DNA from: Meandrina meandrites
Taxonomy: Eukaryota; Cnidaria; Anthozoa; Scleractinia; Meandrinidae
NCBI GenBank assembly: GCA_963693305.1
Contig: OY855903.1
Span: 35,327,251-35,391,250 of the forward strand
Direction: 5' to 3'
Length of the DNA: 64,000 bases
Part shown: positions 21,857 through 33,369 of the stretch, piece after piece
Numbering within the stretch: position 1 is the first letter of the stretch
Layout: every line of letters begins with the position of its first letter
Program-made: the position numbers and the translations under genes
Notes under the pieces: model-generated
What the model was told of the DNA's origin: nothing
The model's input: only the letters and a program-made list of their open reading frames with translations
Database searches by the model: none

Positions 21857-23610
21857 TTACATTATGCAGAATGACTTCATCCGTGGACTCATTACCACTG
21901 CTGCCGAAATCCCATGCTTCACAGAGTTCAAGATGGAGGCAATGGAAGCAATGTCACTGCTACCACCAAGGTGACCTTCTATTGCATCATTCAACAATTG
22001 AATGTTGGAGTTAGCATCTTTGCTTAAATGTTCAATGGCATTTGCAAACGCAGAAATCTTTACACCTTGATCTTCCTCATTCTCCACCTTGTCAAGTGAG
22101 TGTTTAACAGTTTGAAGCTTGTGTACTTGCTTCTCTTGAAGACTGTCAAGCTGTTTCCTGACTGTGGACATTGCGACTGCATCTTCTGCCTGAAACATTT
22201 GGGAAAGAACAGCAGCTGGCTGCAATAAATCCACAAAGAAGCAAGAGTAAAGAAAGGGTTTACCACTTTTCCACTTTTAAAGATAGCCTTTCAACTTGCT
22301 TTGGTGACTGGATTTCACTGATGTATCACTGCTCAGTGTTTCTAGATGTTGAATGAATAATCCGAACTTGTCAACTAGAACCTTTAAAGAGGATAGTTTG
22401 TGGCAATTCCATCCAGTGCCACTGGCTCTCTTTGGCTTCACTGCACCTTGTTGAAATTGAAAATTCTCTTTATATGCCAAGTGGAGCTCCTAAAGACCTC
22501 TCAGTTTCTTGGGCTGTTGTTGTAAAGGTAATGCAACCTCACTAATACTTTGTCAACCTCCTTGAAATAGGTAGTGGAAACGGCATCTAAAAAGATGGAG
22601 CTAATTCTAAGCGATGGGCCACACACCATGAAAATGAGAACCAGGGAAACTCTTTTTTAAAAAGAGCTTGCACACCACTGGTTGCACCCCTGTTAGTGCT
22701 ACACCCATCCTCTTCGAGGCCAACAGGAGTAGGGGGAGTCCTTTCTTGATGACGAAATTCCAGGTTTTCAAGAGACCTTTTAATTCCAGATAGAACTCCC
22801 TGGGCATCTGAGCTTTTCAAATTCTCTTTGGATAGAAACCCCATCTTGACTTTGACCATTGGTTCAGAGTTTCCACTTAATTGAAGCTTGGCTGGGGTAG
22901 GATGAAAATAAAGGACAAATACTGCCTCCTGTTCAGTAACACTGCTGTCAGTTGTTGACTCAAACATGATGCTGTAGAAATTTGATTGAGCTACATCGTT
23001 TGTTAGCTTGGTGAGAACCTTATTTGCCTGAAATGACATGAATTCGGTAGCTGCTGTTCTGTTACAGTAAAGTGTACCATGTGACATATCATGCCTTTTT
23101 TCTAAAGCAATGAGTTTTCCATATTTTGATAGTGGTAGTTCTTCCTTAACGACAAAGTAAGCAATGTCAAACTTCTTGTTTAGATCTTCAAGCTGCTGGG
23201 GTGTAAGACTAAAATCTAGCCTAGGTTGATTTTTCTTGTTACTGTCGCCAGTAGTAGAAGGAAGTTGGCTGTGCTGCTTATTGTAGCAGGAAAGTGCTAT
23301 TTTATGAATGTCAGAGTTAGCGTGGTCTACAACGTTTGTAAGTCTTAAGTTAGTTGAACCATCAATACATGCTCTTGAGAACTTGGGTCTGTTCTTGATC
23401 ATCGACTCAAACTGAATACATGCTTTACCTTTCAAAGCAGTACAGTATTGTCCCTTTTTAGTTTTTCACTATCACATATCAGCCAGGATGCGGCATCACA
23501 TTGTGCCAAGTCTTGATTCTTCCACCTTTCCACTGTGGCACACGTGAGATTTCTTGACACTTAAGCATGTGTATCAAGCTTCACCGCATCTTGAGAACCA
23601 TGGTTGACAT
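21857..23610 (-). pseudogene. hAT/ZNF862-like transposase-derived remnant
   Basis: The main stretch (23435-22587) contains RACIDGSTNLRLTNVVDHANS, a zinc-finger/hAT N-terminal type of sequence, KYGKLIALEKRH and SWCVAHRLELA, a hallmark of the hAT-like ZNF862/KIAA1586 families (the conserved CxAHxLNL-type block). Upstream coding continues in another frame with ATVERWKNQDLAQCDAASW. Downstream, 22234-21857 reads LLQPAAVLSQMFQAEDAVA, which fits the helical region that follows in this family. Frame changes and stops separate the pieces, and the C-terminal hATC dimerisation domain is not seen. It is a decayed host-like or transposon copy. Confidence 0.6.
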
Positions 23611-23619
23611 CCAACTTTT

Positions 23620-24990
23620 TCATCTTTGCACCTTTGGAATATTTCTTACAGCTTTCTGATTTTATTTCATCCTTTGGTCTCTTGATTGACTTCTGTGGCG
23701 GTATATCAACCTTTGAAAAAAAATTGTGATAAACCCCTTGCTTTGCCTTTTCCTATCAGGTGACGGATTGCTTTCAATTACATGCTGGCAATCGCCAGGC
23801 ATTGTTAAATTCCAATGTGTACGAAATGTTGTTGATTCAGGCAGAAAACTTGAACAAATGTTAAATTACATGTAGGTCACTTTAGATGCATAATGCTTTT
23901 TTGAAAGGGCTAGAGATGTAGCAAATGTCCAACTAAATTATTTGTATTTAACACCACATTAAAAAAAGATCTTTGATGCCTTTTAAGAACTTAAAAGTTC
24001 TGTAACACATTAAAATGGTTTCATATTAAATATTAAATTTGAAAAAGGGGTAGCTGATTAATTTTTTCGTACTATTTACAAACTACCTCGTTAAGCGACT
24101 AAATCAATGTTCATTTTTTTTTGTAAACAAAGCATTTCAAAGGCATGGCCAATTTATGCATGATATTTTTAGACTGGAAGTCTCGCTTCTACTCAGGTGA
24201 CTAATCAAGAGTTTTTAAAGTTAGAAACCAGAAAAAAAAATTCTGGACCAGTGACAAACATATTGTCAAAATATTGTATCAGCCGTTCAAATTTATTCTT
24301 TGACCCTCTCTGAAAGCAATCTTAAATTGTGCTGAACTCGTTGCATTCAAATTCAAAGTGTAATTGCACATTTCACGCTTTTCTCAGAAGAAAAAAATGT
24401 CGACCCTCAACGCAGTCGGAAACAATTATTTGAACCAAAGATGTTCATGAAGAAAAATTTGCATTCATTCTGAATGAAAAAGTTCTGAAAAATTTTTTGA
24501 AAAATTTAAGATTTGATTCAATTTGCAGTTATTAAACAAACACCCTGGCAGCCGGCACATAATAAAATAACTCTTTGAATAAGTTTATTTTTGATAGTCA
24601 CATGTAGCGGAATCAAATAAGAAGAAATAAGTGATCTTTAATGACAGTTTAAATTATGTGTGCAGTATATTCTTTGAAGTAGAGCGTTAACAATTTTTAA
24701 ACTTTATTAGCGACATTTAGCACGACGTTTTTTGTTATTATGGCTGACGTGAGACTGCAGTTCGAGGTTAGACATTTGCCGTTTGAGGTTTAATCTTCAA
24801 CGTACTTTAGCAAAGGGTCGCTCCGTCAACTGCAAACTGGAAGAAATGCAAGGAATTTTGGTTTATAAGCACTTCAAAATGGCAGCTGCAGGTGCCAGGT
24901 AAACCCTGAACTTACAACTTATAAGTCGCTTTCACTGATTTAACACTGTTTTCAAGTTCCAATGTGAATTACCTCTTAGACACGATTTTA
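23620..24990. other. AT-rich interval without recognised genes
   Basis: No domains or inverted repeats were recognised. Short ATG-led stretches before plausible donors (for example about 24888-24900, MAAAGAR then GTAAAC) may be upstream exons of the Harbinger gene that follows, but this cannot be shown. Confidence 0.4.
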
Positions 24991-25004
24991 ACGAGATTCT
25001 TAAG

Positions 25005-26706
25005 GTGATGGTCTATGAAGACAGCAGTGATGATGACTCTTGTTGTAGTAGTGACGGTGATGACTTGGATTTGCTTCTCGTTGATACGATGTTCCCTTCA
25101 AGCATTAAGTTGGACCTTCCATGGCTAAACCTGATCGACCTTAGTCATGCACAGTGTGAAGCCATGTTTAGGAAAGTATTAAGCTTTTGTAAATAACTGT
25201 ACCATTATTTTATGCACGGGTGCTAGGGTGCTGAATGGTTATATGATTGTCGTCCACAGGTTTAAAAAAGAAGACATGGAACGCCTGCTACACACTTTGG
25301 AATTACCAGCATATTATGAATGTGTACAAAGAACCAAGTGTACAGGAATGGAAGCCCTAATGATTCTGCTGAGAAGACTTGTGTACCCCAATTGATGGTG
25401 CGACCTTGTTCCAGTGTTTGGAAGGGATGAACCTCAAATCAATGAAATAATAAAACAATACTGTAGTCACACTCGAATACAAAAATTAAGCAGCCCTGTA
25501 CAAATGTAATGACTGGTGGCAGAGTTAACAATTGTAATTGCAAAAACATAATAATTGTTTTATTTTTCTTTTGTAGGTGATGGATGATATCTGTGAGCGG
25601 TTCGATCATTTGCTCATGTCATTAGACCTAGTTTGGCTAGATCCAGAGTTGTTCTTTCAGGCAGTCGAAGCAAAAGATGCCCCTTACACCAGTGCTGGGG
25701 GTTTATAGACGGGACACCAAGGCCTATTGCACGCCCTATAAGAAATCAGAGAATCATGGTTGGTGGACATAAGAGAACACACTGCTTAAAATTTCAGGTA
25801 TGTAGATTATTTTTGGTTTGAGCGTTGGATCATCGTAGACACCTCAGTTATATCTAGGTGATTGTCATTGTCCTTGCTGTCTGGATAGTCTTGTGTCCCA
25901 TCAGCATTTTTCCTGTGCATGGTTATCTTAAATAACCTGAATTTGAGACAACTCAGGCGACCAGACAGTTATGGAATATGGAAACCAACCCTAAGAGATC
26001 ACAATTTGATGTACTGAAAGGGTAGCCATGTCCCTTCTTTTTTTTGTCGGTGAAAAAGTTGAGAAATTTTGAGTGTAGAACCCCTTACTGCATCTACAGC
26101 AGAGTATGTGAAACTTGTTCAGACTAAGGATAGAGTGTTTTTTTTTATCTATGTTGGGGTTGGTGGTACTTCCAGTGACAGGGATGTGCAAGACCCTTTT
26201 CTGGGGAGGGGGGACTTTCTAGGAGTTGACAAAGCATTGTATAGGTTTAAATTGACTATTCATAAACTCAAATTCTGCGTTATAAGACTTTTTGCCAACC
26301 TTTTGGTCTGGTGTGGCTCAAAGTACATTCCTTTAGAAAACCAATTTGTCTACATTGGCATATTACCTTACAATTTATTATTCTGTATGAACATGCCTCC
26401 CTTCCCTTTCAAGTTACTACGATTTAATAAATTGGATGCATTTTAACACAAGTACATGTTCACTTTCAGTCAGTACAAGTGCCAAATGGCCCTATTGCTC
26501 ATATGTTTGGTCCCATTGAGGGAAGAAGGAATGATGCCTTTATGCTTGGGGTCAGTGGTCTCGCTGATAAGCTCCAAAGACTTCTGACACCGATGGGAGA
26601 ACCTTATGTCATATATGGCGACCCTGCATATGGACTAGCCTGCAACATTCTAGCACCATTTTGTGGAGTATGATTGACAAATGATGAGCAGTTGTTCAAC
26701 ACTCGG
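25005..26706 (+). pseudogene. Second-family Harbinger transposase gene, multi-exon, broken
   Basis: An acidic N-terminal exon (DSSDDDSCCSSDGDD, about 25005-25165) is followed by an exon from about 25258 (FKKEDMERLLHTL, TGMEALMILLRRLVYPN), with an in-frame TGA after it. Another exon spans about 25578-25797 with CWGFIDGTPRPIARP (first Asp) and donor GTATGT, and shows a one-base frame change near 25680. The exon from 26470 contains MFGPIEGRRNDAFML and YGDPAYGL (second Asp). Harbinger-like sequence continues through TNDEQLFNTR to 26706, where a gypsy LTR interrupts it. The Glu-bearing end is lost. The motifs place it with HARBI1-like transposases, from a lineage distinct from the element at 6-9 kb. 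Confidence 0.8.
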
Positions 26707-26707
26707 T

Positions 26708-26973
26708 TGTAAATGAGAGAAGACGATTGCCTGCAGAAATACTAGGCTTTAATCGACAAATCTCTGTCTATACAAAACATGGTGGCCAACTGTAACCACG
26801 AGGCAACCACCAGGATCGCAGGCTCATACAAGAAAGTTAAACATACTACATGTACGACACAATGAATTATAATGTAACGCAAAACTCGCAGTGTTCAAGT
26901 CACGCAACACTTGCAGTGTTCAAGTGTCTAGAGAGCCTTTAAGAGGGCCTTTTGCAATGTCATTTACACCACA
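26708..26973 (-). repeat. Gypsy 3' LTR (266 bp)
   Basis: Bounded TG...CA in both orientations. A purine-rich stretch (AGGACAGGGTGAA in coding orientation) precedes it as the polypurine tract. There is no partner LTR in the window. Confidence 0.7.
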
Positions 26974-26986
26974 TTCACCCTGTCCT

Positions 26987-28370
26987 TCAAAGATCAAGTC
27001 TAATTACAGGACGACGAACTGGTTGGGAGCGACGCACAGGTTCTGAATTCGGTACTGGTGTAAGTTCAGATTGAGGTTCAGGTTCGGGCACAGATGATGG
27101 TTCTGCATCAGGCGCAAGGGGCAGGTTCTCTGCTTCCTCTGGGATACATTCTGGTGCTGGCTGGGCCTCGACAACTTCCATGTGGCCCTTGGGTGCAAGG
27201 TGCTTTGTGGCCACTGTCGTCTCCCTACCGTCAGGAAAGCGCACATGCGCATAGTGAGGGTTTGCCTGGAGTAGTTCCACTTCATCAACCAAAGGGTCCA
27301 TCTTACTTGTGCGCACCTGGCGTTTAATGTACACAGGGCCAGGTGAAGCTAGCCAGGTGGGAATGGAGGCGCCAGCTGACGATCGGCGTGAGAAGCCAAA
27401 GAATCGCTCATGTGGAGTTTCATTGGTGGCAGTACACAAAAGAGAACGAACAGAGTGTAGCACATCGGGGAGGACATCCTGCCAGTTCTTGAGTTGTAGG
27501 TTCTTGGATTTCAAACTCATAGTAACTGCTTTCCATATCACACCATTGCATCTCTCTGCTTGCCCATTTCCTTCTGGGTTGTAACTGGTAGTTCGGCTTG
27601 AAGCTACTCCTTTTGAAGACAGGAATTCACGTAACTCTCTGCTCATGAATGAAGCTCCACGGTCTGAATGGACATATGCGGGCATTCCAACAAGTGAGAA
27701 CAGCAATGTAAGGCACTTAATGACTGTGTTTGTGGACACATCAGGACATGGGAAAACAAATGGGAACCGGGAATACTCATCAACAACCATAAGGAAGTAC
27801 TTGTTTCCGTTATTTGTCGGAAGAGGGCCTTTAAAGTCAATGTTGATCCTCTCAGTGGCTTTGATAAGGGGAACCTTCTCTGGGTGATGGTACTGAGGTT
27901 TACATTCACAACAAACAGGGCACCGGCTTGTCATCTTCTTAATCTCATCGAGGGAATACGGTAAGTTCTTGGTTCGCACAAAGTGGTTTAGCCTGGTGAT
28001 GCCTGGATGGCAGAGTGCTTCGTGAAGCTTAAAGAGGGAATCTTCAGTGGCCATGGCACATGTAATCCTGGACAGTGTGTCAGCTGGGATGTTATCTCTA
28101 CCGGGGCGATAGACGATATCAAAACTGAAGCAGGAGAGTCCGAGTCTTCAACACAGGAACTTCTTGTTGTTTATCTTTCCGCTGTGCTGCTTGTCAAACA
28201 TGTAGGACACCGATTTCTGGTCAGTTTTCAGGATGAAGTGTCTTCCAGTAAGGAAGTGTCTCCAATGCCTCACCGCTTCTATTATGGCCTGGGCTTCCTT
28301 CTCTATGGATGAATGCTTCAGTTTGCTGCCTTGAAGACTTCGTGAGAAGAAGGCAACAGGTTTTCCATTC
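26987..28370 (-). pseudogene. Gypsy RNase H (fragments) and integrase
   Basis: An open stretch from 28054 to 26987 (355 codons) encodes an integrase: zinc-binding HEALCHPG...CPVCCECK; the core with NIDFKGPLP and VVDEYSRFPF (first Asp), VHSDRGASFM (second Asp) and NGQAERCNGVIWKAV (Glu); then a Pro/Glu-rich tail with PVRR repeats. Upstream (28370-28060), in shifting frames, RNase H pieces such as NGKPVAFFSRSL and HFILKTDQKSVSYMFD are visible. The rest of pol and gag are absent. Confidence 0.88.
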
Positions 28371-28389
28371 TATGGATTAATATCTGCTG

Positions 28390-29540
28390 TAAAGTCTCTT
28401 TGGACCAAGTCAAACTTTCAAGATGTCCAGAACACCAATTATGAACATGAGCCGCTTTCAACAAAAATTTTTCAGGTTCAAAAAGCAACTACATTAATAT
28501 ACCAAAAACTGATCAATAGCAAGAGTTTAACCCCAGAATCAAGTCAAAAGAAATGGATAGAGGACTGTTGCCTACCAACTAACGATAATATAAATTGGAC
28601 CGCCGCCTACGTTTTGGCGAAAAAGTGCACCAAGAGCACAAAGCTGATCGAATTTCAGTATAAATTTTTACATACACGCATCTCAACGAATAGTTTTTTA
28701 TTTAGAATAGGTCTCCAGGCTAATGAAAACTGCAGCTTCTGTCATACTTCCACAGAGTCATTAATTCATCTTTTTTGGTCATGCGATAAGACATCATATT
28801 TTTGGAATGAAGTCACTGGATGGCTACAAAACTTAAATTTACTACCTAAAGAATATACTTTGACAAATGTTACTGCTTTGGGTCTGAGGCCAGATGTTTC
28901 TCAATTTGCACTTCTCATCAATTACTGCTTCCTGTTAGCACGATATCACATATGGCTTGCTAAATCGAAAGAAAATTCCCCTAACCTTATACATTTCGTA
29001 TGTCTATTAAAATCACAATATGAAATAGAAACAAAAAAGGGAGACACAAGGAAATGGAAACCTCTTGCAGGACATATAAATGTTTGATTAAATATCCTTT
29101 CTCCAGCTTTATTTGTCCCTTTTTGATTGTCCTCATCTCCTGACAGGACCACAGCTAAATTCATCTAGAGTATTTCACATGCCTTTGCTTCTTATTTCAC
29201 TTAAACAATATAAAAAGTATATAGCCGTATGTGTTATTGATTTCCACTCCTTCTCCTTTCTTTGCCCTTACTTGTAACTCTAAGTGGATTGCTAGTTGTA
29301 CTTAAGTGTTAATTTTGTAACCAGATCTATTTCATGTATGTAGCGTAAGTAGACCCTAGCGTTATAAGTAGTGTAATTAGTGTTCATTTTGTAATTGTAA
29401 GTAGTGTAATTAGTGTACAGTTTGTAATCGTAAGTACACCATGGCCTAGGCCATATGGCCTACCCCATGTTTGTTTATTTGTGTTAAACATTGTCCTGCA
29501 TTTATTTTCGCTAGTGTTTTTGGAGAAATAAAGAAGAGAA
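28390..29540 (+). mobile_element. LINE 3' end (L1/Tx1-like), 5'-truncated
   Basis: The coding part ends at 29087. It contains the C-terminal zinc-finger-like region after reverse transcriptase: FQYKFLHTRISTN, CSFCHTSTESLIHLFWSC, then a hydrophobic tail ending GHINV. This matches the CxxC...HxxxxC segment of L1/Tx1-type LINEs. A 3' untranslated stretch with GTGTAATTAGTGT repeats, palindromic GGCCTAGGCC motifs (about 29440-29475) and a terminal AATAAAG (29527-29533) follows. The reverse transcriptase itself is missing, as expected of 5'-truncated copies. Confidence 0.75.
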
Positions 29541-29544
29541 TATA

Positions 29545-29879
29545 CTATTAGCATATCATTGTTCCAGAACGAATCTTAATGTTTATGCTGGTTTCATTGT
29601 TCAGAATAACAAAAGGTTTTTTGTTTTCTCTTCCTGTTTTTGTAATTCAATTGGAATTTACTTGCTCACTCGCTTGCTCAAACAAGAGATCTCAAAATGG
29701 TTGGGGGTACAGCAAACATTGTGACGTAAGTTTTTCGCGCGCAAAGCCTCTTCAGATTTTAATCGGACAAGTTGAATGTTCACCTCCGCCGCACATGAAG
29801 TGCACTTCTCTCCACTGATTTTCGCTTATTTGACATATATTTGCGTCCGTCTGGTGGTGGAAGGACATCATTAAGTCTG
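29545..29879. other. No gene recognised
   Basis: Short open frame 29579-29818 has no recognisable domain. I see nothing else I can support here. Confidence 0.4.
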
Positions 29880-30436
29880 TACACCCACAAGCTCAACAGC
29901 ATGCCTTAAAGAAACAAGGCGTGTTTGTTCCATGATCGCTAAAATACTACAAAACTTGTTTCTCACCCCTAGATACAACATTTTTTTTCGTGCGTTCTCC
30001 AATTATTACAGCCACGCCCGACTTAGCAGTAAACTGATGCTGGTGAGTTCTCATAGACCATCCTACATCTAATATGACGTTGATCGCTGGAATTCCTTCA
30101 TCCATATCATTTGCTGCCACTGCAAGCTGCCTCTCTTCTTTTCCTGCTTCTATCATTTTGGCTGTTAAGGTTTCTTTCCATGCAGTGTCAAACTGCTCCT
30201 CTATATTTGTAAAAGTGTTCTTATCTTGGGGATGGAATGTTGAGGAGGGAAAGGATTTCTTTCATGTTAGAATGTCGACCACCAGTGGCCATGAAGCCCC
30301 ACACTGCAGCGATATTTATGTTGTATCTTGGCTGACCGCTTGGTCCTTTGGACTTGGTATGGGTTTGAACAGCCAATGTCATTCCGCACTCATCACAACG
30401 AAACTGAATAACACCATGGAGTTGTGAACACTTCCA
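29880..30436 (-). pseudogene. Mutator-like transposase-domain remnant
   Basis: On the - strand a C-x2-C segment (CDECGMT) is followed by YNINIAAVWGFMATGG and NMKEILSLLNIPS. After a frame change comes EEGxP-type sequence (MIEAGKEERQLAVAAND, INVILDVGWSMRTH) and finally LYLGVRNKFCSI. The order and motifs match the domain annotated as 'Mutator-like transposase' in cnidarian and other invertebrate proteins (INRRLV..ALxxxGxG, DGxWxxR/K, LxVRNKxCxxC). At least two frame changes and a truncation after the last motif make this a fragment. Confidence 0.6.
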
Positions 30437-30606
30437 GGCCAGCCAGCATAGCAATCAAGAAAATGCATTTCATGTTCACAGATGGCCATCAAGTTTACTG
30501 AGTGGAAACTTTTCCTGTTTATGTAATTCTGAGAACGTTCCTGTGAAGCTGATTGGAAATATGTGAGAGCCCTGGAGTTCTTTGTTACATTGAATTTGTG
30601 AGACAC
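30437..30606 (-). pseudogene. Harbinger transposase fragment
   Basis: Reads NYINRKSFHSVNLMAICEH and YAGWPGSVHNSMVL, the block after the first catalytic Asp of HARBI1-like transposases. It is joined directly to the Mutator-like fragment, so the two are either a rearrangement junction or nested remnants. Confidence 0.65.
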
Positions 30607-31452
30607 TGATCTTATGACGGCTTGTCAGGAGAAGACCCTGGGAAAGGCTGGGTCATGTGGTACAAAATCTCCAAAAATCTTGAAGATTTTTATCACGCGA
30701 CTTCTCAAAGAAGCCAAAACAAAATGGCGGTCGAGGCTGACTTTGAATTTGCCCCTCTCCTTTTTGGCAGCCTAAACTTTATGCAAGAGTCAGTGATTTA
30801 CTTTGTATAGCATAATCTATTATTTCGCCTGGTGTTTTGTAGAAGATCTTGCGGTATGTGAATCTTGAAGGTATGGAAACTGAAATTTTTATTATACACT
30901 ACATGTGCACACATGCTAATTTTATTTAAGCTTCATTGTCACTAGATCAAAACAGGCGAACCTGCATGATTGTTCCACAAATAACTAGCATTATCTGCAA
31001 TTTTAATATTCTGTAATGAATTTTGATTTTTGTAGGCATGGCAGTGACCAGCTTTACAGTCCAAAATATCAAAACTATCATTTCACATGTTTTGTTCACA
31101 TGTTTTTAAGAACTTTGAATAGTAGATCTTGAGATAATGTGCTACCACATACTGCCAAAAAGCATTGAAGGGGGCCTCTGCTCTTGAGGGAGGTTCATGT
31201 TGCGTTGTTTGAAATAATGCCTAAATTTAAATTTTACTGGACAAAGGAGAGCTAACATTGATTTCACATGCTGCCATTTTGCATTTTATGATGCCAGTGA
31301 GTTTCTCCTATTGTAGGAAGCAGAGGTTCCCTTGTGTGAAACAAATGGGTAATGCATCGACGTCATGAAGTCCAAAATGGTACTGTGTGGGAAATTTAAG
31401 AGGGATAATGTTTTCTGTTTATGGAAAAAATTAATCGCTATTCCTCTCCTGG

Positions 31453-31920
31453 TTAAATTAGGCATTTTTTTAAAAAAATAAAAACAAACAGAGGTTGGCA
31501 TGTTTGTACAGTGTATCTCTCTCCCATGGAAATTTGTTTCTTGTTCTTCTCCAGCCAGGTGAAGAACTTTTCCATGTCTAAGCCAATCAATGGCAAGAGT
31601 TGGATGTCTGGGAAATGTTGATGACTCCTGTTGGGTCTTAACTGAAATGGCTGCATTTCATGTAAGTCCTTGAGCATCAGCATTTTATCATCTCTGGAAT
31701 TTCTTGTTGAATGTGTGTTAGACTGTGGATCAACTTTTGTAATAAAGTCAAAATTTGTCTTAATTCGGTGCACTCCAGGAGCTGCTTTTGATGCTGTCAC
31801 TATGGCACTTGTGGTTTTGTTTGCACCGATTCCCTGGTAGTGCAGAGCTTTGTCACGCTCAATGTTGTTTCCCATTCCAATTGACAAAACTTCCCCAAGA
31901 CAATCGTTGTGACAGTTCAT
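31453..31920 (-). CDS. Unrecognised open frame, possibly part of a larger broken gene
   Basis: 155 codons without a confident family match. It has a segment with FITKVDPQSNTHSTRN and a C-terminal part rich in Phe/Asp/Lys (DMEKFFTWLEKNKKQIS). No membrane segment or signal peptide is seen. It lies upstream on the same strand as the Mutator-like fragment, so it could be its N-terminal portion, but nothing in the sequence proves this. The last ~15 residues (FVFIFLKK) are low complexity and probably beyond the real end. Confidence 0.3.
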   Translation of the reverse strand: MNCHNDCLGEVLSIGMGNNIERDKALHYQGIGANKTTSAIVTASKAAPGVHRIKTNFDFITKVDPQSNTHSTRNSRDDKMLMLKDLHEMQPFQLRPNRSHQHFPDIQLLPLIGLDMEKFFTWLEKNKKQISMGERYTVQTCQPLFVFIFLKKCLI

Positions 31921-32212
31921 TTCAAGCTATTGCCTATACTTGTGCAATGCTTGTGAACATTTCAATAGATACTTGGAAAACAAAGGGACACTTTGAAAGT
32001 ATGAGAGGAGTCGCTTCTTGTTAATATTATGTCTATCTCCATCCCCTTCTGCACAGGTATTGCTGAGCTGCATGAAAATTGCCAGTTCAAGCACATTTAG
32101 ACCATAATGTCTGGTGAGAAATTACAACTGTATGTTATCATGCCTTTGTCATGTACAAAAAGCCATTAAGGTTTTTTTATTACTATTCAAAATCATGAGA
32201 GTGACTAATGTG

Positions 32213-33361
32213 TGAGCCTAAGAGCCAGAGCCGCGAGCCTCTTTTTGCGAGCCACTGGTGTTGTTTTTAATTTTTTAATATTTTGTATTTTACCTAAATT
32301 TAAATGCACACTAACCGATTAACAACCCTTCTGAGGAAAAGGAAGTCGCCTAATGACACGTACACCGTGCAGTGCAATCTATTGCAAAGCTTGCGTGACT
32401 CACTAATCGCTACAGGGTGATCATAAAGAAGATGCCGTTACTATATCAGGCCAATCAAGCTGGAAACTAATGTAATAAATAAAGATGAGAAGCACGTGCT
32501 TGTCAAAAAATATTAGATATCTAGATATATAGTCAGAACAAACAAAACTGACTTCGTGATACAGTCGAGAGAGCATTTGAAAAGCACGACAAAAGCATGA
32601 TCATTGTGCATCCGCAGCGATGGTGGAGCTGGGGGGCCCTGCCCAGTTTTTCAGTACAACAATGACATATTTTTGATTTACTATAAGGATCCTATGAACA
32701 AATAATAAAAACAAGAAAACATACTTGAATCGTACTTGCTTCATTTAGTGACGAGAATTTACAAAGCTACAACTTTGTTCAAAACCTGTCAGAAACTTTT
32801 CGTGTTTACATATATGCACTTCCTTATGCGTTAACTTCCCACACATGGGGAACATGTCTAAAAACTCAGGTCAGTGTAATAAGATTTTAAATGGTCCGGC
32901 TATTTGTAACAAATTTCACAAAAGCGTGACAAAAGTTCACTTGCAAGAACTCTGCAATGCATCACGCATTGACTTAAATAAAAAATTCCAATAAACGTAA
33001 ACCTTACACGATTGTTAACTTTGTATCTACAATGTCACTGCTGTCTGTAAAGTTGTCCTTCAAGGTGTATTTTCCTTTCATGTAAAACAAAAGGAACTTT
33101 GCAGAGTTTTGGACTGAGAGCATTAATACATCACTGCAACTATACATATGTATATCGTTTACAGATGGGTGCTTCACCAATAGATAACACTCGACGACAG
33201 AAACATTTCGGCTCACAGTTGAACATGTTGCAAGGCTATGTCTTCTGAAGGTATAAATAAAGACCACAGAAGGGCAGTTTGGATTTTTTTGGCGGTAATT
33301 TTTTTGTGGCTCGCAAAAGAGGCTCGCGGCTTGCAAAAAGGGGCTCAGGTTTGAAGGCTCA
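32213..33361. mobile_element. Non-autonomous DNA element with ~50-bp TIRs (1149 bp)
   Basis: Ends: left TGAGCCTAAGAGCCAGAGCC to TTTTTGCGAGCCA (32213-32254); right the complement, TGGCTCGCAAAAGAGGCTCG to AAGGCTCA (33307-33361), with a few differences and ~13 extra bases. The interior shows no transposase. The frame at 33004-33462 overlaps the right end and is not a credible protein. No clear target duplication was seen. Confidence 0.65.
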
Positions 33362-33369
33362 CAGAATAG

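Larger units (their letters stand above)
26708..28370 (-). mobile_element. Ty3/gypsy retrotransposon, 5'-truncated
   Basis: Only the 3' part remains: RNase H fragments, integrase and one LTR (26708-26973, TGTAAATGAG...ACACCACA on +). The LTR starts exactly where the Harbinger sequence stops. The other end stops near 28370 against LINE-derived DNA. Confidence 0.8.
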
